Positions 28,236-37,300 of a stretch of DNA of 64,000 bases are shown here, piece by piece. Position 1 is the stretch's first letter; each line of letters starts with the position of its first letter. The notes below the pieces were generated by a model. That model did no database searches, had not been told where the DNA came from, and was given only the letters and a program-made list of their open reading frames with translations. The DNA is taken from assembly GCF_002803605.1 (NCBI RefSeq), contig NZ_PHRG01000009.1, positions 1 through 64,000 on the forward strand, read 5' to 3'. The stretch comes from Acinetobacter pseudolwoffii (GTDB taxonomy: Bacteria > Pseudomonadota > Gammaproteobacteria > Pseudomonadales > Moraxellaceae). A program made the translations under genes and the position numbers.

Positions 28236-29666
28236 ATGTTTCAATATCAGATCTTAGCAAATCAATTAATTAATAGAATCAAAGGTCAAGAGTTAAAATC
28301 TGGACAAAAAATGCTGTCTTTGCGTCAATTTTCTAAACAACATAAGGTCAGTATTAATACGGCAAAATCTTGTTATGACCTATTAGAGGCCAAAGGTTTT
28401 ATCTATGTGGTAAACAAATCGGGATACTTTGTTCAGAATATTAATGGATTAGAAACACTCTCTAATTTAACTTTACCTTACCATTCTGATTTTGTTCCAG
28501 GTATACAGGAGGTTTCTCATTTAGATCTACAAATTCAGATCCAAGAAGCGGCAACTAAGAAAAAACTAGCTCAATTAGGCTCAATTCAACTTTCTCCTGA
28601 CTTAATTCCAGTTACTTTTTTAAAGCAGTCAATGCTACGGGCAATTAAAAATAGTAAAGCTGAAGATTTTCTCTATAGTGATCGACAAGGCCACATTCTC
28701 TTACGCGAAGCTCTATCCACTCATTGGGCAGAAGATGGTTTCTATATCCTTCCAGAGAGTATTTACATTAGTAATGGATGTATGCCTGCACTATCAGTAA
28801 TAGTTCAACAGCTAACTCAAGTAGGCGACAGTATTATTGTCCCGACTCCATGTTATAACGGTCAGTTGCAATTATTGGCCTTACTTAAGCGGAAAATTGT
28901 TGAAGTTCCTGCACATACGGAGGGATTTGACTTAGAGCGATTAGAACAAGCAATGCAACATTCGGGAGCAAAAGTCTGCCTATTGACAGCTAACTATCAA
29001 AATCCTTTAGGGTTTTGCTTAACAAACAAAGATAAAGAAAAAATTGCACAATTGGCTGCTAAATATCAATGCTATGTTATCGAAGATGATATTTATGCTG
29101 AATGCTGTTTTGATAATCTACGACCGTTGCCTATCAAATACTGGGATGAAGATGGATACATCATATATTGTGGATCTATCTCTAAAACAGTTTCACCCGC
29201 ATATCGAATCGGTTGGTTCTGTACTCCCTCAAGACTCGTAAATCTACATGCTAAATTGATAACACAGAACATCAATGTAAATACCCCATTACAACTTGGA
29301 TTGGCAGACTTAATTTATAGTCGTGCATATAGACAACATTTAAATAATTTACGCCCGAAGCTATGGGCGCAGGTAGAAGAATATCGATACTTCATAGCAG
29401 AAGCTTTTAAAGATATCTCTTTTGGGTTAACCAATCCTCAAGGAGGATATATTTTATGGCTCCAGTTTCCAAAACAAATAGATAGTTTGGAAATGTACTG
29501 CTTCGCTCAGCAGCAAGAGATTAATATTGTGCCAGGATTGGTTTTTGGTGCAGGCAATCGCTATAACAATTGTATAAGGATCAATGCTGGACATTCGCTA
29601 TCAGATGAAATTAGACAAGCAATACAGCTCCTTGCAGACTGGGCGAGACATCAATTAAAGTCTTAG
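28236..29666 (+). CDS. MocR-type transcriptional regulator (GntR wHTH plus aminotransferase fold)
   Basis: 476 residues. The N-terminal GntR winged helix (SLRQFSKQHKVSINTAKSCY, about 28-75) is fused to a fold-type I aminotransferase domain (about 110-470). The PLP lysine lies in YCGSISKTVSPAYRIGW, with NYQNPLGFCLTN and EDDIYAECCFD as cofactor and substrate regions. Such proteins sense PLP or amino compounds and regulate a neighbouring gene. No typical target (transporter, gabT, pdx gene) is present. ATG 28236 is used because the upstream in-frame codon is TTG. It is AT-rich for a regulator of this size. Confidence 0.85.
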   Translation: MFQYQILANQLINRIKGQELKSGQKMLSLRQFSKQHKVSINTAKSCYDLLEAKGFIYVVNKSGYFVQNINGLETLSNLTLPYHSDFVPGIQEVSHLDLQIQIQEAATKKKLAQLGSIQLSPDLIPVTFLKQSMLRAIKNSKAEDFLYSDRQGHILLREALSTHWAEDGFYILPESIYISNGCMPALSVIVQQLTQVGDSIIVPTPCYNGQLQLLALLKRKIVEVPAHTEGFDLERLEQAMQHSGAKVCLLTANYQNPLGFCLTNKDKEKIAQLAAKYQCYVIEDDIYAECCFDNLRPLPIKYWDEDGYIIYCGSISKTVSPAYRIGWFCTPSRLVNLHAKLITQNINVNTPLQLGLADLIYSRAYRQHLNNLRPKLWAQVEEYRYFIAEAFKDISFGLTNPQGGYILWLQFPKQIDSLEMYCFAQQQEINIVPGLVFGAGNRYNNCIRINAGHSLSDEIRQAIQLLADWARHQLKS

Positions 29667-29668
29667 AG

Positions 29669-29881
29669 TTAACTACTAAACAGCTGACCTATTTCTAACC
29701 TGGTATAGCCACGTTCTTTAAAAATCAAAATAATTGCTTTTTTATAATCTTCAGAAGTAGAGGTCTTATATTTTGTTATGAGTTGAATTTCAGAATTAAG
29801 CTGAAGGTCATTTTTAATGGTCAATACTTCGCCAGAGATCTTATTAAAGATATTTAGATTAAACATACAGGCACTCGTCAT
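29669..29881 (-). CDS. Small hypothetical protein
   Basis: 70 residues, no recognised motif. The C-terminus KKAIILIFKERGYTRLEIGQ looks like a helix-rich end of a larger protein. An internal ATG at 29866 could be the start. It is convergent with the MocR gene, 2 bases from its stop. It may be a remnant. Confidence 0.4.
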   Translation of the reverse strand: MTSACMFNLNIFNKISGEVLTIKNDLQLNSEIQLITKYKTSTSEDYKKAIILIFKERGYTRLEIGQLFSS

Positions 29882-29882
29882 C

Positions 29883-29990
29883 AGGGTTATAGCGGCCCGA
29901 CTACAACAAATACCTGCCTTAGCTCAGCTAGACACCCTTGGCTGCAAGGATTACAAATTAGACAAGATTCTGCAAGCTTTGCGGAATTGA
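29883..29990 (+). pseudogene. Possible 3' gene fragment beside site 4
   Basis: An open frame without a start codon ends in TGA at 29988-29990. It reads ARLQQIPALAQLDTLGCKDY and then KLDKILQALRN, which looks like a genuine protein end. It has higher GC than its surroundings and stops 30 bases before the XerD arm of site 4. The parent gene was not recognised. Confidence 0.35.
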
Positions 29991-30020
29991 GAGCCTGAAT
30001 ATTCGACGAAATTATTCTTC

Positions 30021-30048
30021 ATTTAACATAATGGGCGTTATACGAAAT
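30021..30048 (-). other. p-dif-like XerC/XerD site 4 (D|C orientation)
   Basis: XerD arm ATTTAACATAA (30021-30031), spacer TGGGCG, XerC arm TTATACGAAAT (30038-30048). The arms are identical to those of site 2. Only the spacer differs, by two bases. Confidence 0.85.
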
Positions 30049-30110
30049 GCGATTTTAAATAATATTATTTATCAAAGGTTTAAGACAAAAAACACACAAC
30101 TTTCAAGATC

Positions 30111-30147
30111 AAAAAACACACGTTTTAACAACTCGTGTGTTTTTTAA
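30111..30147. terminator. Strong hairpin right of site 4
   Basis: AAAAAACACACG (30111-30122) pairs perfectly with CGTGTGTTTTTT (30134-30145) around an 11-base loop. It could terminate transcription in both directions. Confidence 0.65.
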
Positions 30148-30439
30148 GCAGATTTGTAATCTTTCGCCAATAAAATTGACTAAAAAATGCTCAATTTTGG
30201 CATTTTCCCAATGTTCTCAGCTCTTCCAGGGCGAAAACTATCCCCAATTACTGTGGATGAAATTTAGGCTATTTTGTACGCTTTGGCTCACATCAATCTC
30301 GGTCCTTTGCGGCTATCTGAAATACTGGAATTTTCATATGATTAGTTTGTCAGGAACAGGAAGTTTCAGATAATAAAAAAATAAGCACCAGGATGGTGCT
30401 ACACAAGACATGTAAGAGCACAAACCTAATGTTCCAATA

Positions 30440-30472
30440 AAAAACCCCGGCAGGATGCCGGGGTTTTTTATT
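30440..30472. terminator. Terminator after the HTH antitoxin gene
   Basis: AAAAACCCCGGC pairs with GCCGGGGTTTTT across a short loop, with T-runs on both strands. It lies 12 bases beyond the leftward antitoxin gene. Confidence 0.85.
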
Positions 30473-30483
30473 ATCTAAACTTC

Positions 30484-30756
30484 TTAAATTAAAGTTGGAT
30501 GAGCATCTAGAATACGAATTAAGGTCGCTGCAGGACCAGTCGGATAGCGACGGCCCTGTTCCCAGTTTTGTAGGGTTCTCGCGCTGATATGCAAACGTGC
30601 AGCAAATTCTGCCTGGGTTAAGCCAGTTTTCTCACGTACTTCTTTTATATCTGGTAATTCAAGCTCAGTCACTCGACTTGCTTTTATTTCATTGCGTTTG
30701 ATGGCACCAGCTTCTTTGATTGAAGCAATCAGGTCATCAAATAAGTTGTTATCCAT
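30484..30756 (-). CDS. HTH antitoxin, NadS/HigA type
   Basis: 90 residues. The C-terminal Cro/C1-type HTH is in REKTGLTQAEFAARLHISAR followed by TLQNWEQGRR. The N-terminal half is acidic and helical (LFDDLIASIKEAGAIKRNEI). This is the form of antitoxins paired with RelE/HigB toxins in toxin-first operons. It overlaps the broken toxin gene by 8 bases (ATGGATAA). The reading frame is intact. Confidence 0.85.
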   Translation of the reverse strand: MDNNLFDDLIASIKEAGAIKRNEIKASRVTELELPDIKEVREKTGLTQAEFAARLHISARTLQNWEQGRRYPTGPAATLIRILDAHPTLI

Positions 30757-31069
30757 GAAATTGCTCCTTCACTAATTGACGTAGGATCGAGGTCTCTTTG
30801 TCTGTCAGATTATCTTTCACAGACTTTGGATAAGCGACTAGGAAAAAGATCTGATCATCCTCTGTGACCCAATAATAGATCACCCGGATACCACCACTTT
30901 TACCCTTATTACCTTGAGCACAACGTACTTTACGAATACCACCGCCATTCTTGATTAAGTCACCTTTATCGGGCTATACCAAGAGCTCTTGCTGGAGCTG
31001 ACGATACTCTTCATCACTTACATGCTCTTTGATTTGCTTAGTAAAAATATTGTTTTCAATGAATAACAT
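30749..31069 (-). pseudogene. RelE/HigB-type toxin interrupted by an amber codon
   Basis: A 106-codon frame starting at ATG 31069 has one defect, TAG at codon 32 (30974-30976). Before it reads YRQLQQELLV, after it PDKGDLIKNGGGIRKVRC and later GGIRVIYYWVTEDDQIFFL, the usual HigB/RelE core. Homologues have a residue such as Q at the stop position (…EQPDxGDLI…), so a CAG to TAG change is the simplest explanation. The remainder of the frame and the antitoxin overlap are intact, so the loss looks recent. Confidence 0.8.
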
Positions 31070-31119
31070 AGGTTGAAGTACGTCAATGGCGTATAAGAAT
31101 TTTAGCAGTTTTTACATAA

Positions 31120-31147
31120 AAAAACGAGAGCTTTGAGCTCTCGTTTC
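31120..31147 (-). terminator. Terminator left of small gene 31184-31381
   Basis: AAACGAGAGCT (31122-31132) pairs with AGCTCTCGTTT (31136-31146). On the minus strand a run of seven T follows. Confidence 0.75.
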
Positions 31148-31183
31148 GCACAATCAATATCGTATTAGTTTTAACAATAGTAT

Positions 31184-31381
31184 TTATAAAATTTTAAAAA
31201 TTTTTCCACTTAAAGTACTTTGGAAAAACATTTCGAAACTAGGTCGAATATCTTCTCCATCAACAGTGATATGTTTTATATTCGAGTGAGATTGCGTATC
31301 GGCAAACTGATGATCTACTGTTGCTTGAATAGCGTGTTTAACCCCAAACTGGTCTTTTACGCTGAGATTCTGTTTAAACAT
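31184..31381 (-). CDS. Small hypothetical protein
   Basis: 65 residues, soluble, histidine-rich in the middle (ATVDHQFADTQSHSNIKHIT). No family recognised. AAGGGA lies 7 bases before the ATG and a good terminator follows, so it is probably expressed. No link to its neighbours can be argued beyond the shared strand. Confidence 0.6.
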   Translation of the reverse strand: MFKQNLSVKDQFGVKHAIQATVDHQFADTQSHSNIKHITVDGEDIRPSFEMFFQSTLSGKIFKIL

Positions 31382-31450
31382 ATATATTCCCTTAATAAAA
31401 TTATAGTGGTAGAAATCTACCCAAATTTTTAATGCTTGTTGATGTTGGCT

Positions 31451-31678
31451 CTAAGCAACTTTATGACTTAATTTAAATAGCTGATTTAAAGAAGTGTAAA
31501 ATGTACGGCCATCCAAATTTAAATCAACTTCCATTCCAGAGGAAAGAAGAACTCTTTTACCCACTTCAATTCTTTTTAAACCCTGACGTGTATTTTGCAT
31601 TTTATTGAGAGGAATTAACGAAACAATAATTTCAGTACCATTTTTAGATTTTGCAATTAAATCATTTATTTTTAACAA
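31451..31678 (-). CDS. Small hypothetical protein
   Basis: 75 residues, basic, mainly predicted beta-strand (IVSLIPLNKMQNTRQ, KRVLLSSGMEVDLNLDGRTF). No family recognised, and no strong ribosome binding site before the ATG. It lies between two small leftward genes of the island's right part. Confidence 0.5.
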   Translation of the reverse strand: MLKINDLIAKSKNGTEIIVSLIPLNKMQNTRQGLKRIEVGKRVLLSSGMEVDLNLDGRTFYTSLNQLFKLSHKVA

Positions 31679-31742
31679 CTTGAATCCTGTTTTTCTAAAG
31701 ATTTTTCCAATTTGGAAAATAACTTAAAATTAAATTTGAACG

Positions 31743-31776
31743 ATAAAAAAAGCACTTATTAAGTGCTTTTTTTTAC
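31743..31776 (-). terminator. Terminator after the cold-shock gene
   Basis: AGCACTT (31751-31757) pairs with AAGTGCT (31761-31767), extended by A/T pairs to a run of T on either strand. Confidence 0.8.
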
Positions 31777-31789
31777 TGTTTATTCTCAC

Positions 31790-32005
31790 TTAGATAGCAA
31801 CAATATTTACAGCATTCGGTCCTTTTTGACCTTGAGCTACACTGAATTCAACCAGTTGGCCTTCCATTAAGGTTTTAAAACCTGAACTGGCGATTTCGCT
31901 GAAATGAGCAAAAACATCTGGACCTGATTCTTGTTGAATAAAACCAAAACCTTTAGTTTCGTTGAACCACTTTACAGTACCTTTAACAACATTTGAGTTT
32001 GACAT
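31790..32005 (-). CDS. Cold-shock domain protein, CspA family
   Basis: 71 residues, one OB-fold cold-shock domain. RNP1 is KGFGFIQQ and RNP2 is VFAHFSEI, with the usual [16 protein letters not shown] opening. It binds single-stranded nucleic acids as an RNA chaperone. Several hundred AT-rich bases precede it, in keeping with long structured leaders of csp genes, but no specific cold box was identified. Confidence 0.92.
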   Translation of the reverse strand: MSNSNVVKGTVKWFNETKGFGFIQQESGPDVFAHFSEIASSGFKTLMEGQLVEFSVAQGQKGPNAVNIVAI

Positions 32006-32571
32006 AATATATCCTACTAATTTTTTAATAATTTTTAGTCAATTTATTGACTGAATATAACTTTGAAATAATAAAGAATGAGACTTAAAATCTGAAAAAA
32101 ACGAAGGATTATGACTAAAACTGCGATACTTAAAGAAGATTTACCGAAACAAGACTTTTTTCTAGTTAAGTTAACTATACACGAAAAATTTAATTAATCA
32201 AGTTTTCTTATATATATATTTATTTTATTTATTAAAAATGAAATTTTAAAAATTTATAGTGATTTCAATAAGATTAAGCTTTCATTGTCATGATAACAAA
32301 ATAAGAGTAATCTGCTGTACTGGTAAATTTGATAAGTAATGAATGCGATTATATAGCTCTGTAATAACAATATTGGCCTTTTTAATTTCGGGAATGATGC
32401 TTTTTTCTCACTTACAAAATATCTATCACCCTCCAAATTTGGACTCATACTTTCTATTTAGATAGTCAAATATAAAAACAGAAACCGCTTTTTAGGCGGT
32501 TTTTATGTTTAAGCGATACCTATCAACTAATAAATAGCATCTTCTAATCTAGAGTATCTTATCTACATAAT
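32006..32571. other. AT-rich intergenic region between csp and dnaJ
   Basis: About 566 bases. It holds the cold-shock leader and promoter on the minus strand and a hairpin AAACCGC..GCGGTTT (about 32483-32502) with T-run on the plus strand. A 64-codon frame at 32254-32448 has no ribosome binding site and low-complexity composition. No gene is supported. The right end of the accessory island probably lies here. Confidence 0.5.
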
Positions 32572-32600
32572 AAAAAAGGACGCCTCAGCGTCCTCTTTTA
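32572..32600 (-). terminator. Terminator after dnaJ
   Basis: AGGACGC (32577-32583) pairs with GCGTCCT (32588-32594). The minus strand continues into TTTTTTATT. Confidence 0.85.
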
Positions 32601-32611
32601 CTTTCACTCAA

Positions 32612-33730
32612 TTAATCAAACAAACGATCAAAGAATGATTTTTTCTTTGGTGAGGATTTGCTGTCTTCCCCATCCATGGTTTCTTGCAATTCTTTTAACA
32701 GTTCACGTTGACGTGCACTTAAATTCACTGGAGTTTCCACTACAATACGGCACAGCAAGTCACCTTGCATGCTGGTACGTACCGGTTTAACACCCTTACC
32801 ACGTAAGCGGAACAGTTTACCCGTTTGCGTACCTTCAGGAATTTTCAAGCTAACACGGCCATCCAGCGTAGGAATCTGAACTTCCTTACCTAAGGCTGCA
32901 TCAGCAATCGATACCGGCACATCCATATACAGATCAGCGCCATCACGCTGGAAGATTTCGTGCTCACGCACCACCACTTCTACGTACAAGTCACCTGACT
33001 GACCATCACAGATTGCTTCACCCTTACCGGTCAAGCGAACGCGGTCACCATTGTCCACACCCGCGGGAATAGTGACTTCCAGAGTTTGCTGACGATCCGA
33101 CACACCTGAACCATGACATTTATTACATGGGTTCTTGATGATCTTGCCCTGACCACGACAGGTGCTACAGGTTTGCTGTACCGAGAAGAAACCTTGCTGC
33201 ATACGCACTTGACCGGCACCATGACAGGTACGGCAGGTTTCCACATCATTTGGATTTTTTGAACCCTTACCCTCACAGGCATCACACGGTGCCGGTGCAG
33301 TAAAGGTAATAGTTTTCTTGACGCCTTTGACCGCTTCTTCCAGGGTCAGTTCCATCACATAGCGTAAGTCAGAACCACGGCGTGCACGTTGCTGGCCACG
33401 ACCACCGCCGCCACCAAAAGCACCACCGAAAATATCACCGAACTGGCTAAAAATATCTTCTGCGCTGAAACCACCGCCGAAGCCGCCACCACCGCCCATA
33501 CCACCTTCAAAGGCCTGATGGCCCATACGGTCGTACATGCTGCGCTTTTCACCATCAGAGAGCACTTCATAGGCTTCTGCTGCTTCTTTGAATTTATCTT
33601 CAGCTTCAGCATTGTCCGGGTTACGGTCTGGATGATATTTCATCGCCAACTTACGGTAGGCTTTTTTGATTTCATCATCACTAGCGGTTTTAGCGACGCC
33701 CAAAACCTCATAATAATCACGTTTAGCCAT
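32612..33730 (-). CDS. dnaJ: Chaperone DnaJ
   Basis: 372 residues. The J domain (1-70) has HPD in [11 protein letters not shown] glycine/phenylalanine-rich linker spans about 75-120. Four CxxCxGxG zinc motifs follow ([32 protein letters not shown], about 145-215), then the C-terminal substrate-binding domains. It stimulates DnaK ATPase and delivers unfolded proteins. dnaK is not within the window. It is the right-hand core neighbour of the accessory island. Confidence 0.97.
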   Translation of the reverse strand: MAKRDYYEVLGVAKTASDDEIKKAYRKLAMKYHPDRNPDNAEAEDKFKEAAEAYEVLSDGEKRSMYDRMGHQAFEGGMGGGGGFGGGFSAEDIFSQFGDIFGGAFGGGGGRGQQRARRGSDLRYVMELTLEEAVKGVKKTITFTAPAPCDACEGKGSKNPNDVETCRTCHGAGQVRMQQGFFSVQQTCSTCRGQGKIIKNPCNKCHGSGVSDRQQTLEVTIPAGVDNGDRVRLTGKGEAICDGQSGDLYVEVVVREHEIFQRDGADLYMDVPVSIADAALGKEVQIPTLDGRVSLKIPEGTQTGKLFRLRGKGVKPVRTSMQGDLLCRIVVETPVNLSARQRELLKELQETMDGEDSKSSPKKKSFFDRLFD

Positions 33731-33834
33731 GTCTGGCGATGCTCCTCACGGAATTTTGTTTAATATTCAACTGAGGTCTGAAATTGGGGTCAAACCGAGT
33801 TTTACAAGGGGAAATCTGAAAAAAATTATACGCT

Positions 33835-34212
33835 TTAGAACACAGCTTTATTTTGAGAGAATTTATAGATACCTTTAAACCAGGCATTGATCAGGAAAAT
33901 AAAGGCAATAAAGCTGAAAATCACCCCGGTCACCACACAGGCTTTCACCCATAACTGGCTGTCCCAGGCAAAGAAAAACAGGGGAATAAACCACAGTGCA
34001 GCAAAGAGCGCCAAAATGGTATAAATCACGATATTTCGCATGATCCACAAGGCCTGTGCTTGTAACCAGACTTCGGCATAATCAACCTGGGTAACTTTAC
34101 GTGCGAACCAGTAGGCCAATAGTCCACTAAACAGGGTAAATAAGGCCAAAAACATGAAGACATAAGCCATCGCTACGGAACGTCGCATCTTGGTTAATGT
34201 ATCTTGAGTCAT
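33835..34212 (-). CDS. Small membrane protein, three to four helices
   Basis: 125 residues from ATG 34212, with GAGG about 11 bases upstream. A longer frame to 34260 lacks support. Hydrophobic segments near residues 15-38, 55-78 and 85-108. It resembles small DUF4870-like membrane proteins in size and topology, but this is a weak impression. It stands alone between dnaJ and the efflux operon. Confidence 0.65.
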   Translation of the reverse strand: MTQDTLTKMRRSVAMAYVFMFLALFTLFSGLLAYWFARKVTQVDYAEVWLQAQALWIMRNIVIYTILALFAALWFIPLFFFAWDSQLWVKACVVTGVIFSFIAFIFLINAWFKGIYKFSQNKAVF

Positions 34213-34343
34213 GTTTGGTTCAACCTCGTTACCGTATTGGCAGCTCGGCCAATGCAGCAATTACTTATTTTTTTAAATTATAAAAATCTCAGGTGCTACT
34301 ATATTGAAAATTTCCAAATTTCGCACCTGAAATTATGACAAAT

Positions 34344-37300
34344 TTAAACAGAATTTAAACTTTTTTTCACTTTAAACCACTGTGCATATAGTGCAGGCAG
34401 GAAAAACAGGGTCAATAATGTTGCCACAATCAAACCACCCATAATCGCCACCGCCATTGGCCCGAAGAAAATACTACGGGACAAGGGAATCATCGCCAGA
34501 ACCGCAGCCAGTGCGGTCAATATGATCGGACGACAACGGCGTACTGTGGCATTGATGATGGCATCCCACTGCGACTCTCCGGCCTGAATATCCTGCTCAA
34601 TCTGATCGATCAAAATCAGCGAATTGCGCATGATCATTCCGGATAATGCAATCGTTCCGAGCATCGCAACAAAGCCGAAAGGTTTATTGAAAATTAACAG
34701 GAATAACACCACTCCGATAATGCCCAAAGGTGCGGTCAGGAACACAATAAAGGCCCGTGAGATGCTTTTGAGCTGAATCATCAGCAAGGTCATGACGACT
34801 GCGAGGAATAAAGGCATGCCGGCATTAACCGAATTCTGTCCGCGAGCCGATTCCTCAACTGTGCCGCCCACTTGCAGCAGATAGCCATTCGGCAGCTCTG
34901 CCCGGATTTTTTCTAGTGGCTCTTTGAGTTCATTAACCACAGTAGCGGGCTGCAACTTGCTACGAATATCGGCACGCACTGTGATGGTCGGTAAACGATT
35001 CCGATGCCAGATCAGACCTTCTTCAAAGCTGTATTCAATTTTGGCCAGCTGCGCCAACGGTACCGATGTACCGGTTTCGGTCGGAACAGCCAGACTGGCT
35101 AAAGATGCTACCTCCACCCGTTCAGCCTGAGCACCACGTAAACGGATTTCAATCAATTCACGTTTTTCACGGTACTGATCAATACCGGCCCCCAAAATCG
35201 AGCTGTTGAGTACATTGGCCAGTTCACTGCTGCTCACCCCAAGCTGACGGGCACGATCCTGATCGATCTCCAGTTTGATGACTTTGCTCGGCTCACCCCA
35301 GTCTAGATGTACATTGGTGGTATTCGGATTTTCGCCCACGGTTGCGGCGACTTTCTGCGCCCATTCACGAACCAGTCCCAGATCTTCACCAGAGACCCGG
35401 AACTGCAATGGATAACCGACTGGAGGGCCATTTTCCAGCAGGGACACCCGGGTACGGACTTCCGGTAATAACAGCCGAATCTGGTCACTCAAGGATTGAC
35501 GGATTTCGTTACGATCTTCCAAAGAGGATGCCAGCACCACAAACTGGGCAAAACTGGTTTGCGGCAGCTGCTGATCCAGCGGTAAATAGAAACGCGGAGA
35601 ACCAATTCCGACATAGGCCACATAGTTATCAATGCCCTGCTGTTTCGACAAAAAGGCTTCAACTTTTTTCACCGCAGCTTCGGTGGCTTTCAGAGAGGCG
35701 CCTTCTTCGAGTTTGAGATCCACCAGAATTTCAGCCCGATTCGAGGGCGGGAAAAATTGCTGTGGCACCAGCTTAAACATTAAAATGGAGAGAATAAAAA
35801 TTCCTACCGTTGCTGTAATCACGGTCTTACGATAGGTCACACAGGTATTTACCCAACGGCGAAAACCTTGATAAAACCGGGTTTGATAAGGGTCATGCTG
35901 TTCGCCGGCATGATGTACGACCGGCTGAGGTTCGGGCTGCTTGCGCAAACGCGCCCAAAGGCGCTGATACCACGGCGCTTTTTGTATCAAGTCTTTGTTG
36001 AAATTGGGCAGCAGTTTATCGCCCAGATAAGGCACAAATAACACCGCGGCAATCCAGGACATCAACAGTGCAATCGTGACCACCTGAAAAATAGAACGGG
36101 TATATTCACCGGTACTCGATGCTGCTGTGGCAATCGGTAAAAATCCGGCGGCGGTAATCAGGGTGCCGGTCAGCATTGGAAAGGCGGTGGTTTTCCAGGT
36201 AAAGCCTGCCGCTTCAAGCCGGCTATAGCCCTGCTCCATTTTAATCGCCATCATTTCAATGGCAATAATGGCATCATCGACCAGAAGACCAAGTGCCAGA
36301 ATCAGGGCACCCAAGGAAATTTTATGCAGGCCGACATCAAATAAATGCATGCCGGCAAAGGTCATGGCCAATACTAGCGGAATCGAAAAGGCCACCACCA
36401 GTCCGGTACGAAAACCCAGCGAGAAGAAACTGACCAGCAGCACAATAATTACTGCCTCTGCCAGCACTTTCATAAATTCGTTAATGCTGCGTTTGACTGC
36501 CACTGGCTGATCGGAGACTTTTTGCAGCTCCATGCCAAGGGGCAAGGTTTTTTGCAGACGGGCAAATTCCTGTTCCAGATGTTTGCCCAGTGCCAGAATA
36601 TCGCCGCCTTTGCGCATGGACACGGCAATACCAATGCCATTTTCAGCCATAAAACGCATCCGGGGTTGGGCCGGATCACTAAAGCCACGATAGATCTCAG
36701 CGACATCTCCCAGCTGAATGGTTTTGCCATTTATCAAAAGTGGCAGTTGCTGTAATTCTTCAATACTGTTTAAGGCACCGCTGACCCGAACCTGAATCCG
36801 GTCTGAGCCGGTTTCAAAAAAACCGGCATGGGTCATGGCATTTTGTTGCTGCAAAGCCTGCTGAATGGCGCTGACTGGAACTCCGAGCTGGATGGCTTTG
36901 GTGTTGGAAATCTCAATCCAGATTTTCTGGTCTTGCAGGCCGATTAAATCGACTTTGGCGACATCTTTGACCCGTTGCAGTTGTAACTGCAAACGGTCGG
37001 CGTATTCCTTGAGGGTCGCATAATCGAAGTCTTTGCCTTTGAGCACATAGATATTGCCAAAGGTATCGCCGAATTCATCATTAAAGAATGGGCCTTGTAC
37101 TCCTTGCGGCAATTCATGCCGGATATCGCTGACTTTCTTGCGGACGTTATACCAGACATCGGCCACATCTTTCGAAGCCAGAGAATCCTTGGCAATAAAG
37201 GTCACCATGGATTCACCCGGACGCGAATAGGCCATGATGCGGTCATACTGCCCCGTGGTCATCAGTTCCTTTTCAATCCGATCCGTGACCTGTAGGGACA

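Larger units (their letters stand above)
27708..30048. mobile_element. p-dif module 3 (lipoprotein, MocR regulator, remnants)
   Basis: Bounded by sites 3 and 4 in inverted orientation. It carries a small lipoprotein gene, a divergent MocR-type regulator, a small hypothetical gene and a short gene-like fragment near the right site. Confidence 0.7.
30049..30483. other. Region right of site 4 with hairpins and no assigned gene
   Basis: About 435 bases. CAAAAAACACAC occurs twice (30086-30097 and 30110-30121), the second copy forming one arm of a strong hairpin. An open frame of 78 codons (30137-30373) has atypical composition and no start signal. Another frame there looks protein-like (SALPGRKLSPITVDEI, a stop, AILYALAHINLGPLRLSEIL) and may be a gene remnant. 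A terminator closes the stretch at 30440-30472. Confidence 0.4.

Noticed and set aside
30137..30373. 78-codon plus-strand frame right of p-dif site 4
   Set aside because: It begins inside a hairpin arm, has no ribosome binding site and its composition is not protein-like. Another frame of the same stretch looks more like a gene remnant.
32111..32197. Short plus-strand frame (28 codons) upstream of the cold-shock gene
   Set aside because: AAGGA is too close to the ATG, and the peptide has no recognisable feature. It overlaps the likely csp leader.
32254..32448. 64-codon minus-strand frame upstream of dnaJ's terminator
   Set aside because: No ribosome binding site, low-complexity AT-driven composition, no motif.
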